From NCBI GenBank assembly GCA_022648325.1, contig JALCMG010000003.1:124001-188000 (forward strand): a DNA stretch of 64,000 bases, read 5' to 3'. This stretch comes from Olsenella sp. (GTDB lineage Bacteria > Actinomycetota > Coriobacteriia > Coriobacteriales > Atopobiaceae). Position numbers and translations under genes: made by a program. The notes below the pieces were generated by a model that saw only the letters and a list, made by a program, of their open reading frames with translations, searched no databases and was not told where the DNA came from. Of the stretch, positions 25,224 to 34,480 are shown piece by piece (the stretch's first letter is position 1; each line of letters starts with the position of its first letter).

Positions 25224-26555
25224 ATGAGCTGGTACGAAACATCTTTTGTCTATCAGGTATATCCGCTGGGGCTGTGCGGTGCTCCGCACGAGAACGACGG
25301 CGTGGTGGTTCCGCGCCTGCGCAAGCTCGTCGATGACGGTTGGGTTGACCACATGAAGCGCCTTGGGGCAACTTGCCTCATGCTCAACCCCGTCTTTCAG
25401 AGCCTCACGCACGGCTATGACACCACGGACTACACTACCGTCGACTGCCGCCTGGGCACCAATGACGACCTGCGCTTTGTTGTGGATGCATGCCATAAGG
25501 CGGGTATTCGCGTGCTGCTCGACGGCGTTTTTAACCACGTGGGTCGTGAGTTCTTCGCATTTCGAGACGTCCGCGAGAAGGGCCAGCAGAGCCGCTACGC
25601 CGGCTGGTTCAACATCGACTGGAACGGCAACAGCGAGTTCAACGACGGCTTTGGCTACGAGACGTGGGCGGGTGTCTCAACGCTCGTGAAGCTCAACCAT
25701 AGCAGCTTCGAGCTCAACGACTACCTCGCCGACGTTATCCGTGGCTGGGTTCGTGACTTTGACATCGACGGCCTGCGTCTGGACGTGGCGTACTGCCTCG
25801 ACAGGGGATACCTCGGCTACCTGCGACAGATTGCAGATGGCATCACGCAAGAGCGTGGCGAGAAGTTCGTTCTGGTGGGCGAGACGATGTTCGGTGACTA
25901 CAACCAGTGGATGGGCGACGGCCTCTGCGACTCGGTGACCAACTACGAGGCCTACAAGGGGCTCTGGTCGAGCTTCAACAGCGAGAACATGCACGAGGTG
26001 GCCTATGCACTGGAGCGCCAGAGCGGCAGCCAGCCCTGGGACCTCTATGCAGGCAAGCACCTTCTCGACTTTGTCGACAACCACGACGTGCCGCGCATTG
26101 CGACCAAGCTGGATGACAAGCGCCAGCTCAAGCCGCTCTACGGGCTTCTCTTTGCCATGTGTGGCGTGCCCTGCGTCTACTATGGTAGCGAGTGGGGCAT
26201 CGAGGGCGAGCAGCACTATGGCGACTACGAGCTGAGGCCCGCGCTGGACGCACCGGAGTGGAATGACCTCACGGATTGGGTTGCCGCCCTGGCACGCGCG
26301 CGCGAGAAGAGCGGCGCTCTTGTGTGGGGAGACTACCACGAGCTGCAGTGCCAGCCTCAGCAGCTGGTCTTCCAACGCTGCCATGGGGACGAGCGGGTCA
26401 TAGTGGCGATAAACGCTTCGGCCGAGCCTGCCGTGGCGCACTTCGACGCCGGTTGCGGGCGAGCGACCGACCTTATCACAGGCGAGCCGCATGACTTTGG
26501 CGGGGGTTCGGAGCTTGCGCCCTTCTCGGCGTATTGGTGGCTCTGCGAGCGATAG
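25224..26555 (+). CDS. GH13 alpha-amylase family glucosidase (maltodextrin-type)
   Basis: The 443-residue enzyme has the full catalytic set: nucleophile Asp187 in DGLRLDVAY, acid/base Glu220 in VGETMFGDY, and Asp288 in FVDNHDVPR. The first conserved region is DGVFNHVG. It lacks a signal peptide and starch-binding domain, so it acts on imported maltodextrins or related oligosaccharides in the cytosol. The lengthy N-terminal domain of neopullulanases is absent. ATG 25224 follows GTGAGGAGC. Monocistronic by position. Confidence 0.9.
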   Translation: MSWYETSFVYQVYPLGLCGAPHENDGVVVPRLRKLVDDGWVDHMKRLGATCLMLNPVFQSLTHGYDTTDYTTVDCRLGTNDDLRFVVDACHKAGIRVLLDGVFNHVGREFFAFRDVREKGQQSRYAGWFNIDWNGNSEFNDGFGYETWAGVSTLVKLNHSSFELNDYLADVIRGWVRDFDIDGLRLDVAYCLDRGYLGYLRQIADGITQERGEKFVLVGETMFGDYNQWMGDGLCDSVTNYEAYKGLWSSFNSENMHEVAYALERQSGSQPWDLYAGKHLLDFVDNHDVPRIATKLDDKRQLKPLYGLLFAMCGVPCVYYGSEWGIEGEQHYGDYELRPALDAPEWNDLTDWVAALARAREKSGALVWGDYHELQCQPQQLVFQRCHGDERVIVAINASAEPAVAHFDAGCGRATDLITGEPHDFGGGSELAPFSAYWWLCER

Positions 26556-26653
26556 AACGCTGACGGTGTGTTCGTCGCCGGAAGGGCGTTATTGTTGCAA
26601 ATCGTGCCAAAAGTGGCCTTCCGGGGACGTTCAGGCGCCGTTATCGCCCCAAT

Positions 26654-26688
26654 AAAAAACCGCCCCGGGCGAGAAGCCCGAGGCGGTT
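26654..26688 (-). terminator. Rho-independent terminator of pyk
   Basis: On the minus strand AACCGCCTCGGGC, loop TTCTC, GCCCGGGGCGGTT, then a T-run. It lies 22 bases beyond the pyk stop codon, between convergent genes. Confidence 0.9.
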
Positions 26689-26710
26689 CGCGAGAAACCT
26701 GGAACAGACC

Positions 26711-28165
26711 CTACTGGACCTGCGCCACCATGGCCATGTTGGTGCTGGTGGTGTAGTCACCCTGGCGAGGGGAAGTGTGGGGATCGCCGGCGGTGATGAC
26801 AACGATGTCACCGGCATCCACAGCCTTGTTCTCCTTAGCAACTTTGAGGGCGTTGTAGAGCGTGTTGGAAAGCGAGCCCTGCTCCGTGGTCTTGAACGCG
26901 TAGACGCCCCAGTAGAAGCAGGTGCGGAGGATTGCCTCGTCGCTCGGGCTCATGGCGTATAGGGGGATGCGGGGACGGAAGTTGGACACGATGCGCGCGG
27001 TGCGGCCGGAGTGCGTGGGGCACAGGATGCACTTGGCATTGACGCGATCGGCCATCTCGACGGCGGCAAAGCCCGTCGCGCCGTTCACGTTGCGCACACC
27101 GCCACGGTCGTGGTAGACCTTGCGCTCCTCGAGGTAGTGCTCGGTCTCCTTGGCGACCTCGGCCATGGTGTGCACGGCGGCCACCGGGTACTTGCCGGCA
27201 GCGGTCTCGCCGGAGAGCATGACGCAGTCGGTGCCGTCGTAGATGGCGTTGGCGACGTCAGCGACCTCGGCGCGTGTGGGACGCGGGTTGCGAATCATCG
27301 AGTCGAGCATCTGCGTTGCGGTGATGACCGGCTTGTACGCGTTGTTGCACTTGCGGATGATGGTCTTCTGGATGTGGGGCACCTGGGCGGCAGGCACCTC
27401 GACGCCCAGGTCGCCGCGGGCGACCATGATGCCATCGGAGGCCTCGAGAATCTCGTCGAAGTTCTTGACGCCGAGCGCGCTCTCGATCTTGGGGAAGATC
27501 TGGACGTGCGGCGCGCCCATTTCGACGCAGATGTCGCGAATCTGCTTGACCGCAGCGCCGTCGCGGATGAACGAGGCGGCGATAGCGTCGATGCCCAGCT
27601 CGCAACCAAACATGATGTCAGCGCGGTCCTGGTCGGTGACGGAGGGCAGGCCGATGTTCACGTTAGGAACGTTGACGCCCTTCTTCTCGCCAATCTCGCC
27701 GCCGTTGGTGACGACGCAGTGGATGTCGGAGCCGTCCACGTGGTCGACCTCAAGGCCAACGAGGCCGTCGTCGATGAGGATGATGGAGCCCTTCTCGACC
27801 TCGTTGGGGAGGTTGAGGTAGTCGAGCGAGATGTGGCCCGCGTTGCCATGGAAGTCCTCGGTGGTGGGCTGGGCGGTCACCACAATCGGGTCGCCGGTGT
27901 TGACGGTAACCTTCTTGCCATCCTCGAGAAGGCCGGTGCGAACCTCGGGGCCCTTGGTGTCAAGCATGATAGCCACGGGGATGCTGAGCTCCGCGGAGAT
28001 GCAGCGAACGCGCTCAATCATCTGACGGTGATAGTCGTGGCTGCCGTGGGAGAAGTTGAAACGGGCGACGTTCATGCCGTTCTCGATGAGAGCGCGAAGG
28101 ACATCATCGCTCTCAGTTGCGGGTCCCATGGTGCACACGATCTTGGTCTTCTTGCTAAATGCCAT
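26711..28165 (-). CDS. pyk: Pyruvate kinase
   Basis: Converts phosphoenolpyruvate and ADP to pyruvate and ATP in glycolysis. The 484-residue protein has KTKIVCTMGPATES at the N-terminus, FNFSHGSHDYH, LDTKGPEVRTG, the catalytic lysine region FPKIESALGVKNFDEIL, MVARGDLGVEVP and CNNAYKPVITATQMLDSM, and a shorter-than-usual C-domain without the extra PEP-utiliser domain. Minus strand, with its own terminator. The gene for D-lactate dehydrogenase lies just upstream on the same strand, linking pyruvate formation and use. Confidence 0.97.
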   Translation of the reverse strand: MAFSKKTKIVCTMGPATESDDVLRALIENGMNVARFNFSHGSHDYHRQMIERVRCISAELSIPVAIMLDTKGPEVRTGLLEDGKKVTVNTGDPIVVTAQPTTEDFHGNAGHISLDYLNLPNEVEKGSIILIDDGLVGLEVDHVDGSDIHCVVTNGGEIGEKKGVNVPNVNIGLPSVTDQDRADIMFGCELGIDAIAASFIRDGAAVKQIRDICVEMGAPHVQIFPKIESALGVKNFDEILEASDGIMVARGDLGVEVPAAQVPHIQKTIIRKCNNAYKPVITATQMLDSMIRNPRPTRAEVADVANAIYDGTDCVMLSGETAAGKYPVAAVHTMAEVAKETEHYLEERKVYHDRGGVRNVNGATGFAAVEMADRVNAKCILCPTHSGRTARIVSNFRPRIPLYAMSPSDEAILRTCFYWGVYAFKTTEQGSLSNTLYNALKVAKENKAVDAGDIVVITAGDPHTSPRQGDYTTSTNMAMVAQVQ

Positions 28166-28210
28166 TTTTCTCCTTTACCTACAGTCCTCTTTGGTACGTT
28201 GTCTATATGG

Positions 28211-29239
28211 TTAGCAGACGACGCTCCTGGGCACGAAGTCCGTGCCACGGGCGAATGCCTGCGCGTTGTCGAGCGTCACACGGGCAATCTCGCCAAGGGC
28301 CTCCTTGGTGAAGAACGCCTGGTGAGAAGTCATGACGACGTTGGGGAAGGAGCAGAAGCGCGCGGTAATGGAGCTGCCAAGGATCTCGTCCTCGCGGTCC
28401 TGGTAGACGTTGGCGTTCTCCTCCTCGTAGACGTCGAGGCCGGCTGCGCCGATCTTGCCGGCGCGGATGCCGCGGATAAGCGCGTTGGAGTCGACCAGTG
28501 CGCCGCGGGCGGTGTTCACGAAGATGACGCCATCCTTCATCTTGGAGATGGAGTCATCGTTGATCATGTGGTAGCTCTCCTCGTTGAGGAATGCGTGCAG
28601 CGAGATGAAGTCGGCGCGGTTGTAGAGCGAGTCGTAGTCGACCTTGCCGTCCTTAACCTCAACGTACTCGTCGACAACGTGCTCCTCGTCGATGAGCTTC
28701 TGGTTGGGATAGAGGTCGGCACCGATGACGTACATGCCAAAGCCCTTGCAGATGCGGCAGAGAGCAGCGCCAATGCGGCCCGTGCCAATGATGCCTGCGG
28801 TCTTGCCGTGTAGGGTCACGCCGACGAGGCCAGTAAGGTCGAAGTTATTCTCGCGAACGCGGATATAGCCCTTGTGGATGCGACGGTTTGCGCAGAGGGC
28901 AAGACCCATGGCGTGCTCGGCGATGGCCTCTGGCGAGTAGGCGGGAACGCGAGTGACCTTCATGCCAAGATCCTTGGCGACCTCGACGTTAACAGCGTCG
29001 AAGCCGGCGCAGCGCATGAGGATCAGCTTCACGCCAAAGCCGGAGAGGATCTCGAGAGTCATTGCGCCACAGTCAGCGTTCACGAAGGCGCAAACGGCGT
29101 CATACCCACGGGCGAGGGGAGCCGTCATGGGTGTGAGGTTGGTCTCAGTGAAGTCGATCTTGATGTCCGGATAGTCCTTGAGCTCCTTGGTGAAAGAATC
29201 CTTGTCATAGCTGACGGTTCCATAGAACAGAATCTTCAT
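28211..29239 (-). CDS. ldhA: D-lactate dehydrogenase (D-2-hydroxyacid dehydrogenase)
   Basis: NAD-dependent reduction of pyruvate to D-lactate. The 342-residue protein has the Rossmann motif GKTAGIIGTGRIGAALC, the substrate-binding MRCAGFDAVNV, catalytic Arg in VNTARGALVD, Glu in GLDVYEEE and catalytic His in SHQAF. Start ATG 29239 follows GAAAGGG. Its position 45 bases before pyk on the same strand suggests co-expression in fermentation. Substrate could be a related 2-oxo acid, but the overall pattern favours D-LDH. Confidence 0.88.
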   Translation of the reverse strand: MKILFYGTVSYDKDSFTKELKDYPDIKIDFTETNLTPMTAPLARGYDAVCAFVNADCGAMTLEILSGFGVKLILMRCAGFDAVNVEVAKDLGMKVTRVPAYSPEAIAEHAMGLALCANRRIHKGYIRVRENNFDLTGLVGVTLHGKTAGIIGTGRIGAALCRICKGFGMYVIGADLYPNQKLIDEEHVVDEYVEVKDGKVDYDSLYNRADFISLHAFLNEESYHMINDDSISKMKDGVIFVNTARGALVDSNALIRGIRAGKIGAAGLDVYEEENANVYQDREDEILGSSITARFCSFPNVVMTSHQAFFTKEALGEIARVTLDNAQAFARGTDFVPRSVVC

Positions 29240-29388
29240 CGTTGCCCTTTCCTCGAGACCCTGTGGAATCAATCTCGCACGCCTTCACGTGCTGTCTTAG
29301 CGTAAGTTTACCGCATGGACAAGACGTCGTGGGGCATCCGGGCCCAAGTCCTTACGAATGAGATATGAGAGGGTTGCCTCCACGAAAT

Positions 29389-29408
29389 CCCCAACGCGTC
29401 CGTTGGGG
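29389..29408. terminator. Small hairpin in the 309-base gap before P-type ATPase
   Basis: CCCCAACG, loop CGTC, CGTTGGGG, followed by TTTGTT. It may be a leader attenuator or terminator before the P-type ATPase gene. Nothing else convincing was found in 29240-29548. Confidence 0.4.
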
Positions 29409-29548
29409 TTTGTTGCCCGTCGCATCGGGTAGAATGTGTCGGTATTGACCATGCGTCCGGCATGGCAGCCTTGGTGAGCCCTTGCCCCTCCTGGGGAATT
29501 ATGATCGGGCATCAATCTGCTGGGCGCCAATGACCCCAGGAGGAAGTA

Positions 29549-32227
29549 GTGAAGGAGTATCTGCAGGAGTCTGCGCAAGTCATCAAGGATGTTGCGTCAG
29601 ACGACACCTATGGTCTCACCGTGGATGAGGCGGCTGCACGCCTCGAGAAGGATGGTCTCAACAAGCTAAAAGAGGCCGAGAAGGACCCGCTCTGGAAGCG
29701 CTTCTTTGCCCAGATGGCAGACCCGATGATCATCATGCTCATCGTGGCTGCGGCCATCTCGGCGCTCACCGGCCTGGCGCAGGGCGAGGCGGACTTCGCC
29801 GACGTGGTCATCATCTGCTTCGTGGTTGTGATGAACGCGGTCCTCGGCGTGGTCCAGGAGTCCAAGGCCGAGGAGGCCCTGGCTGCGCTCCAGGAGATGT
29901 CCGCCGCCCAGAGCAAGGTCGTGCGCGGCGGCAAGGTCATCACCACCCCGTCCTCCGAGCTTGTCGTCGGTGACCTCGTGATTCTCGAGGCCGGCGACTC
30001 CGTGCCGGCGGACTGCCGCATCATCGAGAGCGCGTCCATGAAGATCGAGGAGGCCGCCCTTACGGGAGAGTCCGTGCCGGTCAACAAGATTGCCACGGCC
30101 CTCGACGTGCTCGAGGAGGGCAAGGACGTCCCTCTCGGCGACCGCAAGAACATGTGCTACATGGGCTCCACCGTGGTCTATGGCCGCGGTCGCGCCGTGG
30201 TTGTCGCCACGGGCATGGACACCGAGATGGGCAAGATCGCCGACGCCCTCACGCGAGCCGAGGACGAGGAGACGCCGCTCCAGAAGAAGCTGGACGAGCT
30301 CTCCAAGATCCTCTCCATCATCTGCATCGTGATCTGCGCCCTGGTCTTTGTGGTCACCTGGCTCAAGTACGGCATGGGCTTCTTTGACAACATGCCGCTC
30401 GTTCTCAACACCTTCATGGTCGCCGTGTCGCTTGCCGTCGCCGCCATCCCCGAGGGTCTGGCCGCCGTCGTGACCATCGTGCTCTCCATCGGCGTCACCA
30501 AGATGAGCCAGCACAACGCCATCATCCGCAAGCTCTCCGCCGTCGAGACCCTTGGCTGCACGCAGGTGATCTGCTCGGACAAGACGGGCACCCTCACACA
30601 GAACAAGATGACTGTCGTGCGCCACTTCACCGAGGACCAGGATCGCCTGGTGCGCTGCATGGCGCTGTGCTCTGACGCCAAGTGGGACTCCGCGCACGAG
30701 ACTGCCGTGGGCGAGCCCACCGAGGCCGCCCTTGTGGCAGACGCCGCCAAGCTCGGCTTCACCTCGGGCGACCTTGACGCCGCCAATCCCCGCGTGGGCG
30801 AGGCGCCCTTCGACTCCGGCCGCAAGATGATGTCCGTTGTCAACAAGGCGCCCGATGGCAACTACATCCAGCACACCAAGGGCGGCCCCGATGTCGTTCT
30901 CGCCTGCTGTACCAAGGTTCACACCGCCAATGGTGACGTACCCATGACTGACGAGTGGCACCAGCGCATCATGGAGGCCAACAAGGCCATGGCCGACGAT
31001 GCGCTGCGCGTGATGGCTGCGGCACGCGTGAACTACGGCAAGACCGCGCCCACGGACTTCTCTCCCGAGGCGCTTGAGCACGGCATGACCTTCCTTGGAC
31101 TCTGCGGCATGATCGACCCGGTTCGTCCCGAGGTCAAGCAGGCCGTGGCCGAGGCACACTCCGCTGGCATGCGCGTGGTCATGATCACTGGCGACCACAT
31201 TGACACTGCCGTGGCCATCGCCAAGGAGCTGGGCATCATCGTCGACCGCTCGCAGGCCATCACCGGTGCCGGGCTCGACCGCATGTCCGACGAGGAGTTC
31301 GCCAAGGACATCTCCAAGTACGGCGTGTACGCCCGCGTCCAGCCTGAGCACAAGACCCGCATTGTCAACACATGGAAGAAGCTTGGCAAGGTTGTTGCCA
31401 TGACCGGTGACGGCGTGAACGATGCCCCGTCCATCAAGCGCGCCGACATCGGTGTGGGCATGGGCATCACCGGTACTGACGTGACCAAGAACGTGGCCGA
31501 CATGGTTCTCGCCGATGACAACTTCGCGACCATCATCAATGCTTGCGAAGAGGGACGCCGCATCTACGACAACATCAGGAAGTCAATCGCCTTCCTGCTC
31601 TCCTCCAACCTCGCAGAGGTCATCTCGGTCTTCGTGGCGTCGCTCATCGGCTTCACGATTCTCGAGCCAACGCACCTGCTGTGGCTCAACCTCATCACGG
31701 ACTGCTTCCCCGCGCTTGCCATGGCCATGGAGGAGGCCGAGCCGGGCATCATGAAGCGCGAGCCTCGCAGCGCCGACGATGGCATCTTTGCCAACGGCAT
31801 GGGTCTCGACTGCCTCGTCCAGGGCATCTTCATCGGCGCGCTTACGCTCATCTCATACTTCATTGGCCTGAGCATCGAGGGTGTGCCGCTGTCTGCCGTG
31901 CTCTCTGGTGCCGATAAGGGCCTCGACGGTATGACCATGGCGTTCCTCACGCTCTCGATGGTCGAGATGTTCCACTCGTTCAACATGCGCAGCCGTCGCC
32001 GGTCCATCTTCAAGCTGCCCACCCAGAACAAGTGGATCTGGGGCGCCTTCGCGCTCTCGCTGGTGCTCACCTTTGTGGTCATCGAGACCCCGCTTGCTCA
32101 GGCCTTTGACTTTGACGAGATCAGCGCCTCGGAGTACGGAATCGCAATGCTGCTCGCAGCCGCCATCATCCCGCTCGTCGAGGTCTACAAGGCCATCATG
32201 CGTGCGGTCGAGAAGGGCAGGAACTAG
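29549..32227 (+). CDS. Calcium-type P-ATPase (P2A-like cation pump)
   Basis: The 892-residue membrane ATPase exports or sequesters cations, most likely calcium. It has TGESVPVNK (actuator), CSDKTGTLTQNKMT (phosphorylation Asp), MTGDGVNDAPSIKRADIG (hinge) and about ten membrane helices. Ion-site residues typical of SERCA-type pumps are present: PEGL in M4, SSNLAEV in M5 and NLITD in M6, so two calcium sites are possible. GTG 29549 follows AGGAGG. The next gene rsgA starts 5 bases later. Confidence 0.9.
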   Translation: MKEYLQESAQVIKDVASDDTYGLTVDEAAARLEKDGLNKLKEAEKDPLWKRFFAQMADPMIIMLIVAAAISALTGLAQGEADFADVVIICFVVVMNAVLGVVQESKAEEALAALQEMSAAQSKVVRGGKVITTPSSELVVGDLVILEAGDSVPADCRIIESASMKIEEAALTGESVPVNKIATALDVLEEGKDVPLGDRKNMCYMGSTVVYGRGRAVVVATGMDTEMGKIADALTRAEDEETPLQKKLDELSKILSIICIVICALVFVVTWLKYGMGFFDNMPLVLNTFMVAVSLAVAAIPEGLAAVVTIVLSIGVTKMSQHNAIIRKLSAVETLGCTQVICSDKTGTLTQNKMTVVRHFTEDQDRLVRCMALCSDAKWDSAHETAVGEPTEAALVADAAKLGFTSGDLDAANPRVGEAPFDSGRKMMSVVNKAPDGNYIQHTKGGPDVVLACCTKVHTANGDVPMTDEWHQRIMEANKAMADDALRVMAAARVNYGKTAPTDFSPEALEHGMTFLGLCGMIDPVRPEVKQAVAEAHSAGMRVVMITGDHIDTAVAIAKELGIIVDRSQAITGAGLDRMSDEEFAKDISKYGVYARVQPEHKTRIVNTWKKLGKVVAMTGDGVNDAPSIKRADIGVGMGITGTDVTKNVADMVLADDNFATIINACEEGRRIYDNIRKSIAFLLSSNLAEVISVFVASLIGFTILEPTHLLWLNLITDCFPALAMAMEEAEPGIMKREPRSADDGIFANGMGLDCLVQGIFIGALTLISYFIGLSIEGVPLSAVLSGADKGLDGMTMAFLTLSMVEMFHSFNMRSRRRSIFKLPTQNKWIWGAFALSLVLTFVVIETPLAQAFDFDEISASEYGIAMLLAAAIIPLVEVYKAIMRAVEKGRN

Positions 32228-32232
32228 CATCC

Positions 32233-33432
32233 ATGGGAAGGCGTGCGCCAAAGAGGGGCTCCCAGAGGGGTTCTCACAAGCGTAGTGTCACGAGTGCCGG
32301 CAGGTCCCAGCAGGGCCTGCCGGCCCTTTCTTCTCTCGCAGACCTTCCCGCATTTTCCGAGCTTGCCCCCTCGGAGCGACAGAGGAGCGCCTTTGGCCAG
32401 GCGGCTGCCCAGGCGGCACGCGCGCTGGGGTGCGACGTGGACGAGATGGCTCTGGGCTGCGTGGTGCGCCTGGACCGAGGCTTTCCGGCTGTGGTGACCA
32501 AAGACGCGCTCTTCCGAGCGGAGTTCTCGGCGCACCTCACCAAGGGGGGTGACTCACGCGTGGCCGTGGGCGACTGGGTTCTCGCGCGCGTTCCTGCCGG
32601 TCACGATATGGGCCTTATCCTTGAGATTTTTCCGCGCGAGAGCGACATAGCCCGGTGGAGGGGCGGCTCGCGCGGGGAGCGGCAGACGCTCGCTGCAAAC
32701 GTTAGCATGGTCCTTATCGTCCAGCAGCTTGGTGCGAATGTCATCTCGTGCGAGAGAGTCGCGCGCTCCGCAGTCATTGCGCGCGATTGCGGGGCCGAGG
32801 TTGCCGTTGTTCTCACGAAGGCAGACCGTGCTCCCAGCGCAGTGCTGGCAGAGGACGTTGCCGCCGTACGGGACGTCTTGGGTGAGGGATGTAAGCTGGT
32901 GATGACCTCCTCTGCCGGGGATGCAGAGGCAGAGAGGGCCGAGAAGGACGCCGGCCCCCTGAGTGTTGCTTGGGGGCTCGTTGCCGTGCGGTCGCTCGTT
33001 CCCGTGGGGACCGTGGCCATCGTGCTTGGGGAGTCCGGTGCGGGGAAGTCTACGCTGCTCAACGCCTTGCTTGGACATGATGTGCTCGAGACCGGTGCCG
33101 TGCGCGGATCCGATGATGCGGGACGCCACACAACGGTTGCGCGTCGCATGGTTTCGGTCCCCGGGGGCGGCGTGATTGTGGACGAGCCAGGGCTAAGAAG
33201 CCTTCCCATCGTTGGCCACGAGCGTGGTCTTGCAGCAGTGTTCCCCGAGGTGGCAGATGCTGCTCGGGGCTGCCGTTTTTGCGACTGCACGCATACGCAC
33301 GAGCCGGGGTGTCAGGTGCGAGAGCTTCTCGCGGAGGGACAGATTTCCCAGCGTCGCTACGACGCGTATGTGGCACTGGCTGCCGAGATGCGCGAAAGTG
33401 CGCGGACGCTCGATCCGGACATTGTGCTCTAG
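32233..33432 (+). CDS. rsgA: Ribosome small-subunit maturation GTPase RsgA
   Basis: Circularly permuted GTPase for late 30S assembly. An OB-fold region about 70-140 precedes the G domain with order G4-G1-G3: LTKAD, GESGAGKST (266-274) and DEPGLR. The C-terminal zinc site CRFCDCTHTHEPGC is intact. The 399-residue length includes a basic, low-complexity N-terminal extension. Starts five bases after the ATPase gene, so the two are probably co-transcribed. Confidence 0.93.
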   Translation: MGRRAPKRGSQRGSHKRSVTSAGRSQQGLPALSSLADLPAFSELAPSERQRSAFGQAAAQAARALGCDVDEMALGCVVRLDRGFPAVVTKDALFRAEFSAHLTKGGDSRVAVGDWVLARVPAGHDMGLILEIFPRESDIARWRGGSRGERQTLAANVSMVLIVQQLGANVISCERVARSAVIARDCGAEVAVVLTKADRAPSAVLAEDVAAVRDVLGEGCKLVMTSSAGDAEAERAEKDAGPLSVAWGLVAVRSLVPVGTVAIVLGESGAGKSTLLNALLGHDVLETGAVRGSDDAGRHTTVARRMVSVPGGGVIVDEPGLRSLPIVGHERGLAAVFPEVADAARGCRFCDCTHTHEPGCQVRELLAEGQISQRRYDAYVALAAEMRESARTLDPDIVL

Positions 33433-33622
33433 GCTGCCGGGCGCGGTGTGGCTCCGTGACAACGAAGGACTGATGAAAACGGCACATTTTTGATGTGGGT
33501 CGCGCCGCTGCGGGCACACAGTTCCTTCATAAGTTTACCTGGGGTCCTGAGCTGCGCAGACGCATCACAAAGTCCTCTGATGCGGTTGTACTCGTATGCC
33601 CAGCCAATAACATGAAAATGTA

Positions 33623-33651
33623 TTTTCGCATCTCTATATTGCTGCGATAAT
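33623..33651 (+). promoter_or_regulatory. Probable promoter of the Tad operon
   Basis: TTTTCG (33623-33628), 17-base spacer, GATAAT (33646-33651) in a locally AT-rich stretch. A start near 33658 would place the structured leader at the 5' end of the transcript. Confidence 0.5.
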
Positions 33652-33662
33652 AATCAAATGTG

Positions 33663-33728
33663 ACAGCTACCTGCAAGAAAGGTGCCCGCAACCAGTCGCT
33701 CTTTCTTGGAAAGGCAGCTGTAGCGGGC
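33663..33728 (+). ncRNA. Possible pseudoknotted leader RNA before Tad operon
   Basis: Three pairings can coexist: ACAGCT (33663-33668) with AGCTGT (33716-33721), CAAGAAAG (33674-33681) with CTTTCTTG (33701-33708), and GCCCGC in the second loop (33684-33689) with GCGGGC (33723-33728) outside the first stem. The last forms an H-type pseudoknot. It does not match the c-di-GMP riboswitch consensus that I know. The ribosome binding site is 40 bases further down. Confidence 0.4.
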
Positions 33729-33784
33729 CTTCCCCACCGGACAATTTTAATAAGTCGCACCGCCTTACGGGGGAGGGGAAGCCC

Positions 33785-34480
33785 ATGCCACGCCGCTTCA
33801 AGATCGTCCTTTCTGCAGCGTTTGCCGTGCTTGCGATTGTGCTGTGCCTCGCGTATGGCGAGAGCGTTAGGGCAGAGGAGAAATCTCGACGCCAGGAGAC
33901 GCTCGCGCGCTACGGCGGCGAGGTGGTGGAACTTGTGGTTGCCACGACCGAGCTTGAGGAGGGACAGGTCGTGTCCGCAGGTGATGTAGCGAGAAGAGAC
34001 TGGGTCTCCGACCTTGTGCCAGAGGGGGCCATCACGAACCTGGACGATGCCGTGGGCAAGAAGGTCATGGTTGCCATTGCTTCGGGCAGTCCGCTCACGC
34101 AGCTCAACTTCAGAGAGACAGGCACGGCTGTCGACGTGCCTTCAGGAACGATTGCCGTTTCTTTGCCCATGGGGGAGAAGCTCGGCGTCGGAGAAGGCGT
34201 TTCTGCCGGTAGCAGACTCGTTGCCTACCGAGTTGCGGATGGTGTCGCAACGGTGCTCGCCAAGGCCGTCACGGTGCTTTCGATTCCCGAAGGAGCAAAG
34301 GCGCTCTCTTCGGGGAGCCAGGCCATGACCGTCGCGCTTGATCCGGGGGATGTCTCTGCCGTTCTGGCAGCGTCAACCGAGGGGAGCCTTCGATTTGGCC
34401 TGCCGGCGGATGACGTCAAGGGCGTGGATGCCGGCGTTCCTGCGGCGCCAACCAAAGTTGACCAGGAGGGGAGCGAGTGA
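33785..34480 (+). CDS. cpaB: CpaB/RcpC-like pilus assembly protein (SAF domain)
   Basis: The 231-residue protein has an N-terminal membrane segment (about 6-26) and a SAF domain (VELVVATTELEEGQVVSAGDVARRDW). CpaB-type proteins act in Flp pilus assembly outside the membrane. In this Gram-positive setting there is no outer-membrane secretin, so its partner differs. ATG 33785 follows GGGGAGGGG. First gene of the Tad operon; the stop overlaps the next ATG. Confidence 0.8.
   Translation: MPRRFKIVLSAAFAVLAIVLCLAYGESVRAEEKSRRQETLARYGGEVVELVVATTELEEGQVVSAGDVARRDWVSDLVPEGAITNLDDAVGKKVMVAIASGSPLTQLNFRETGTAVDVPSGTIAVSLPMGEKLGVGEGVSAGSRLVAYRVADGVATVLAKAVTVLSIPEGAKALSSGSQAMTVALDPGDVSAVLAASTEGSLRFGLPADDVKGVDAGVPAAPTKVDQEGSE

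Noticed and set aside
27011-28813. 600-residue open frame antisense to pyk and ldhA
   Set aside because: Both sense genes have all conserved motifs; the antisense translation is low-complexity Val/Ala/Asp-rich.
29666-31351. 561-residue open frame antisense to the P-type ATPase
   Set aside because: Shadow frame with a His/Asp/Gly-rich nonsense composition.
33663-33728. Assignment of the Tad leader to a c-di-GMP riboswitch
   Set aside because: Conserved bases of classes I and II are not visible, so it is reported only as an unassigned structured leader.
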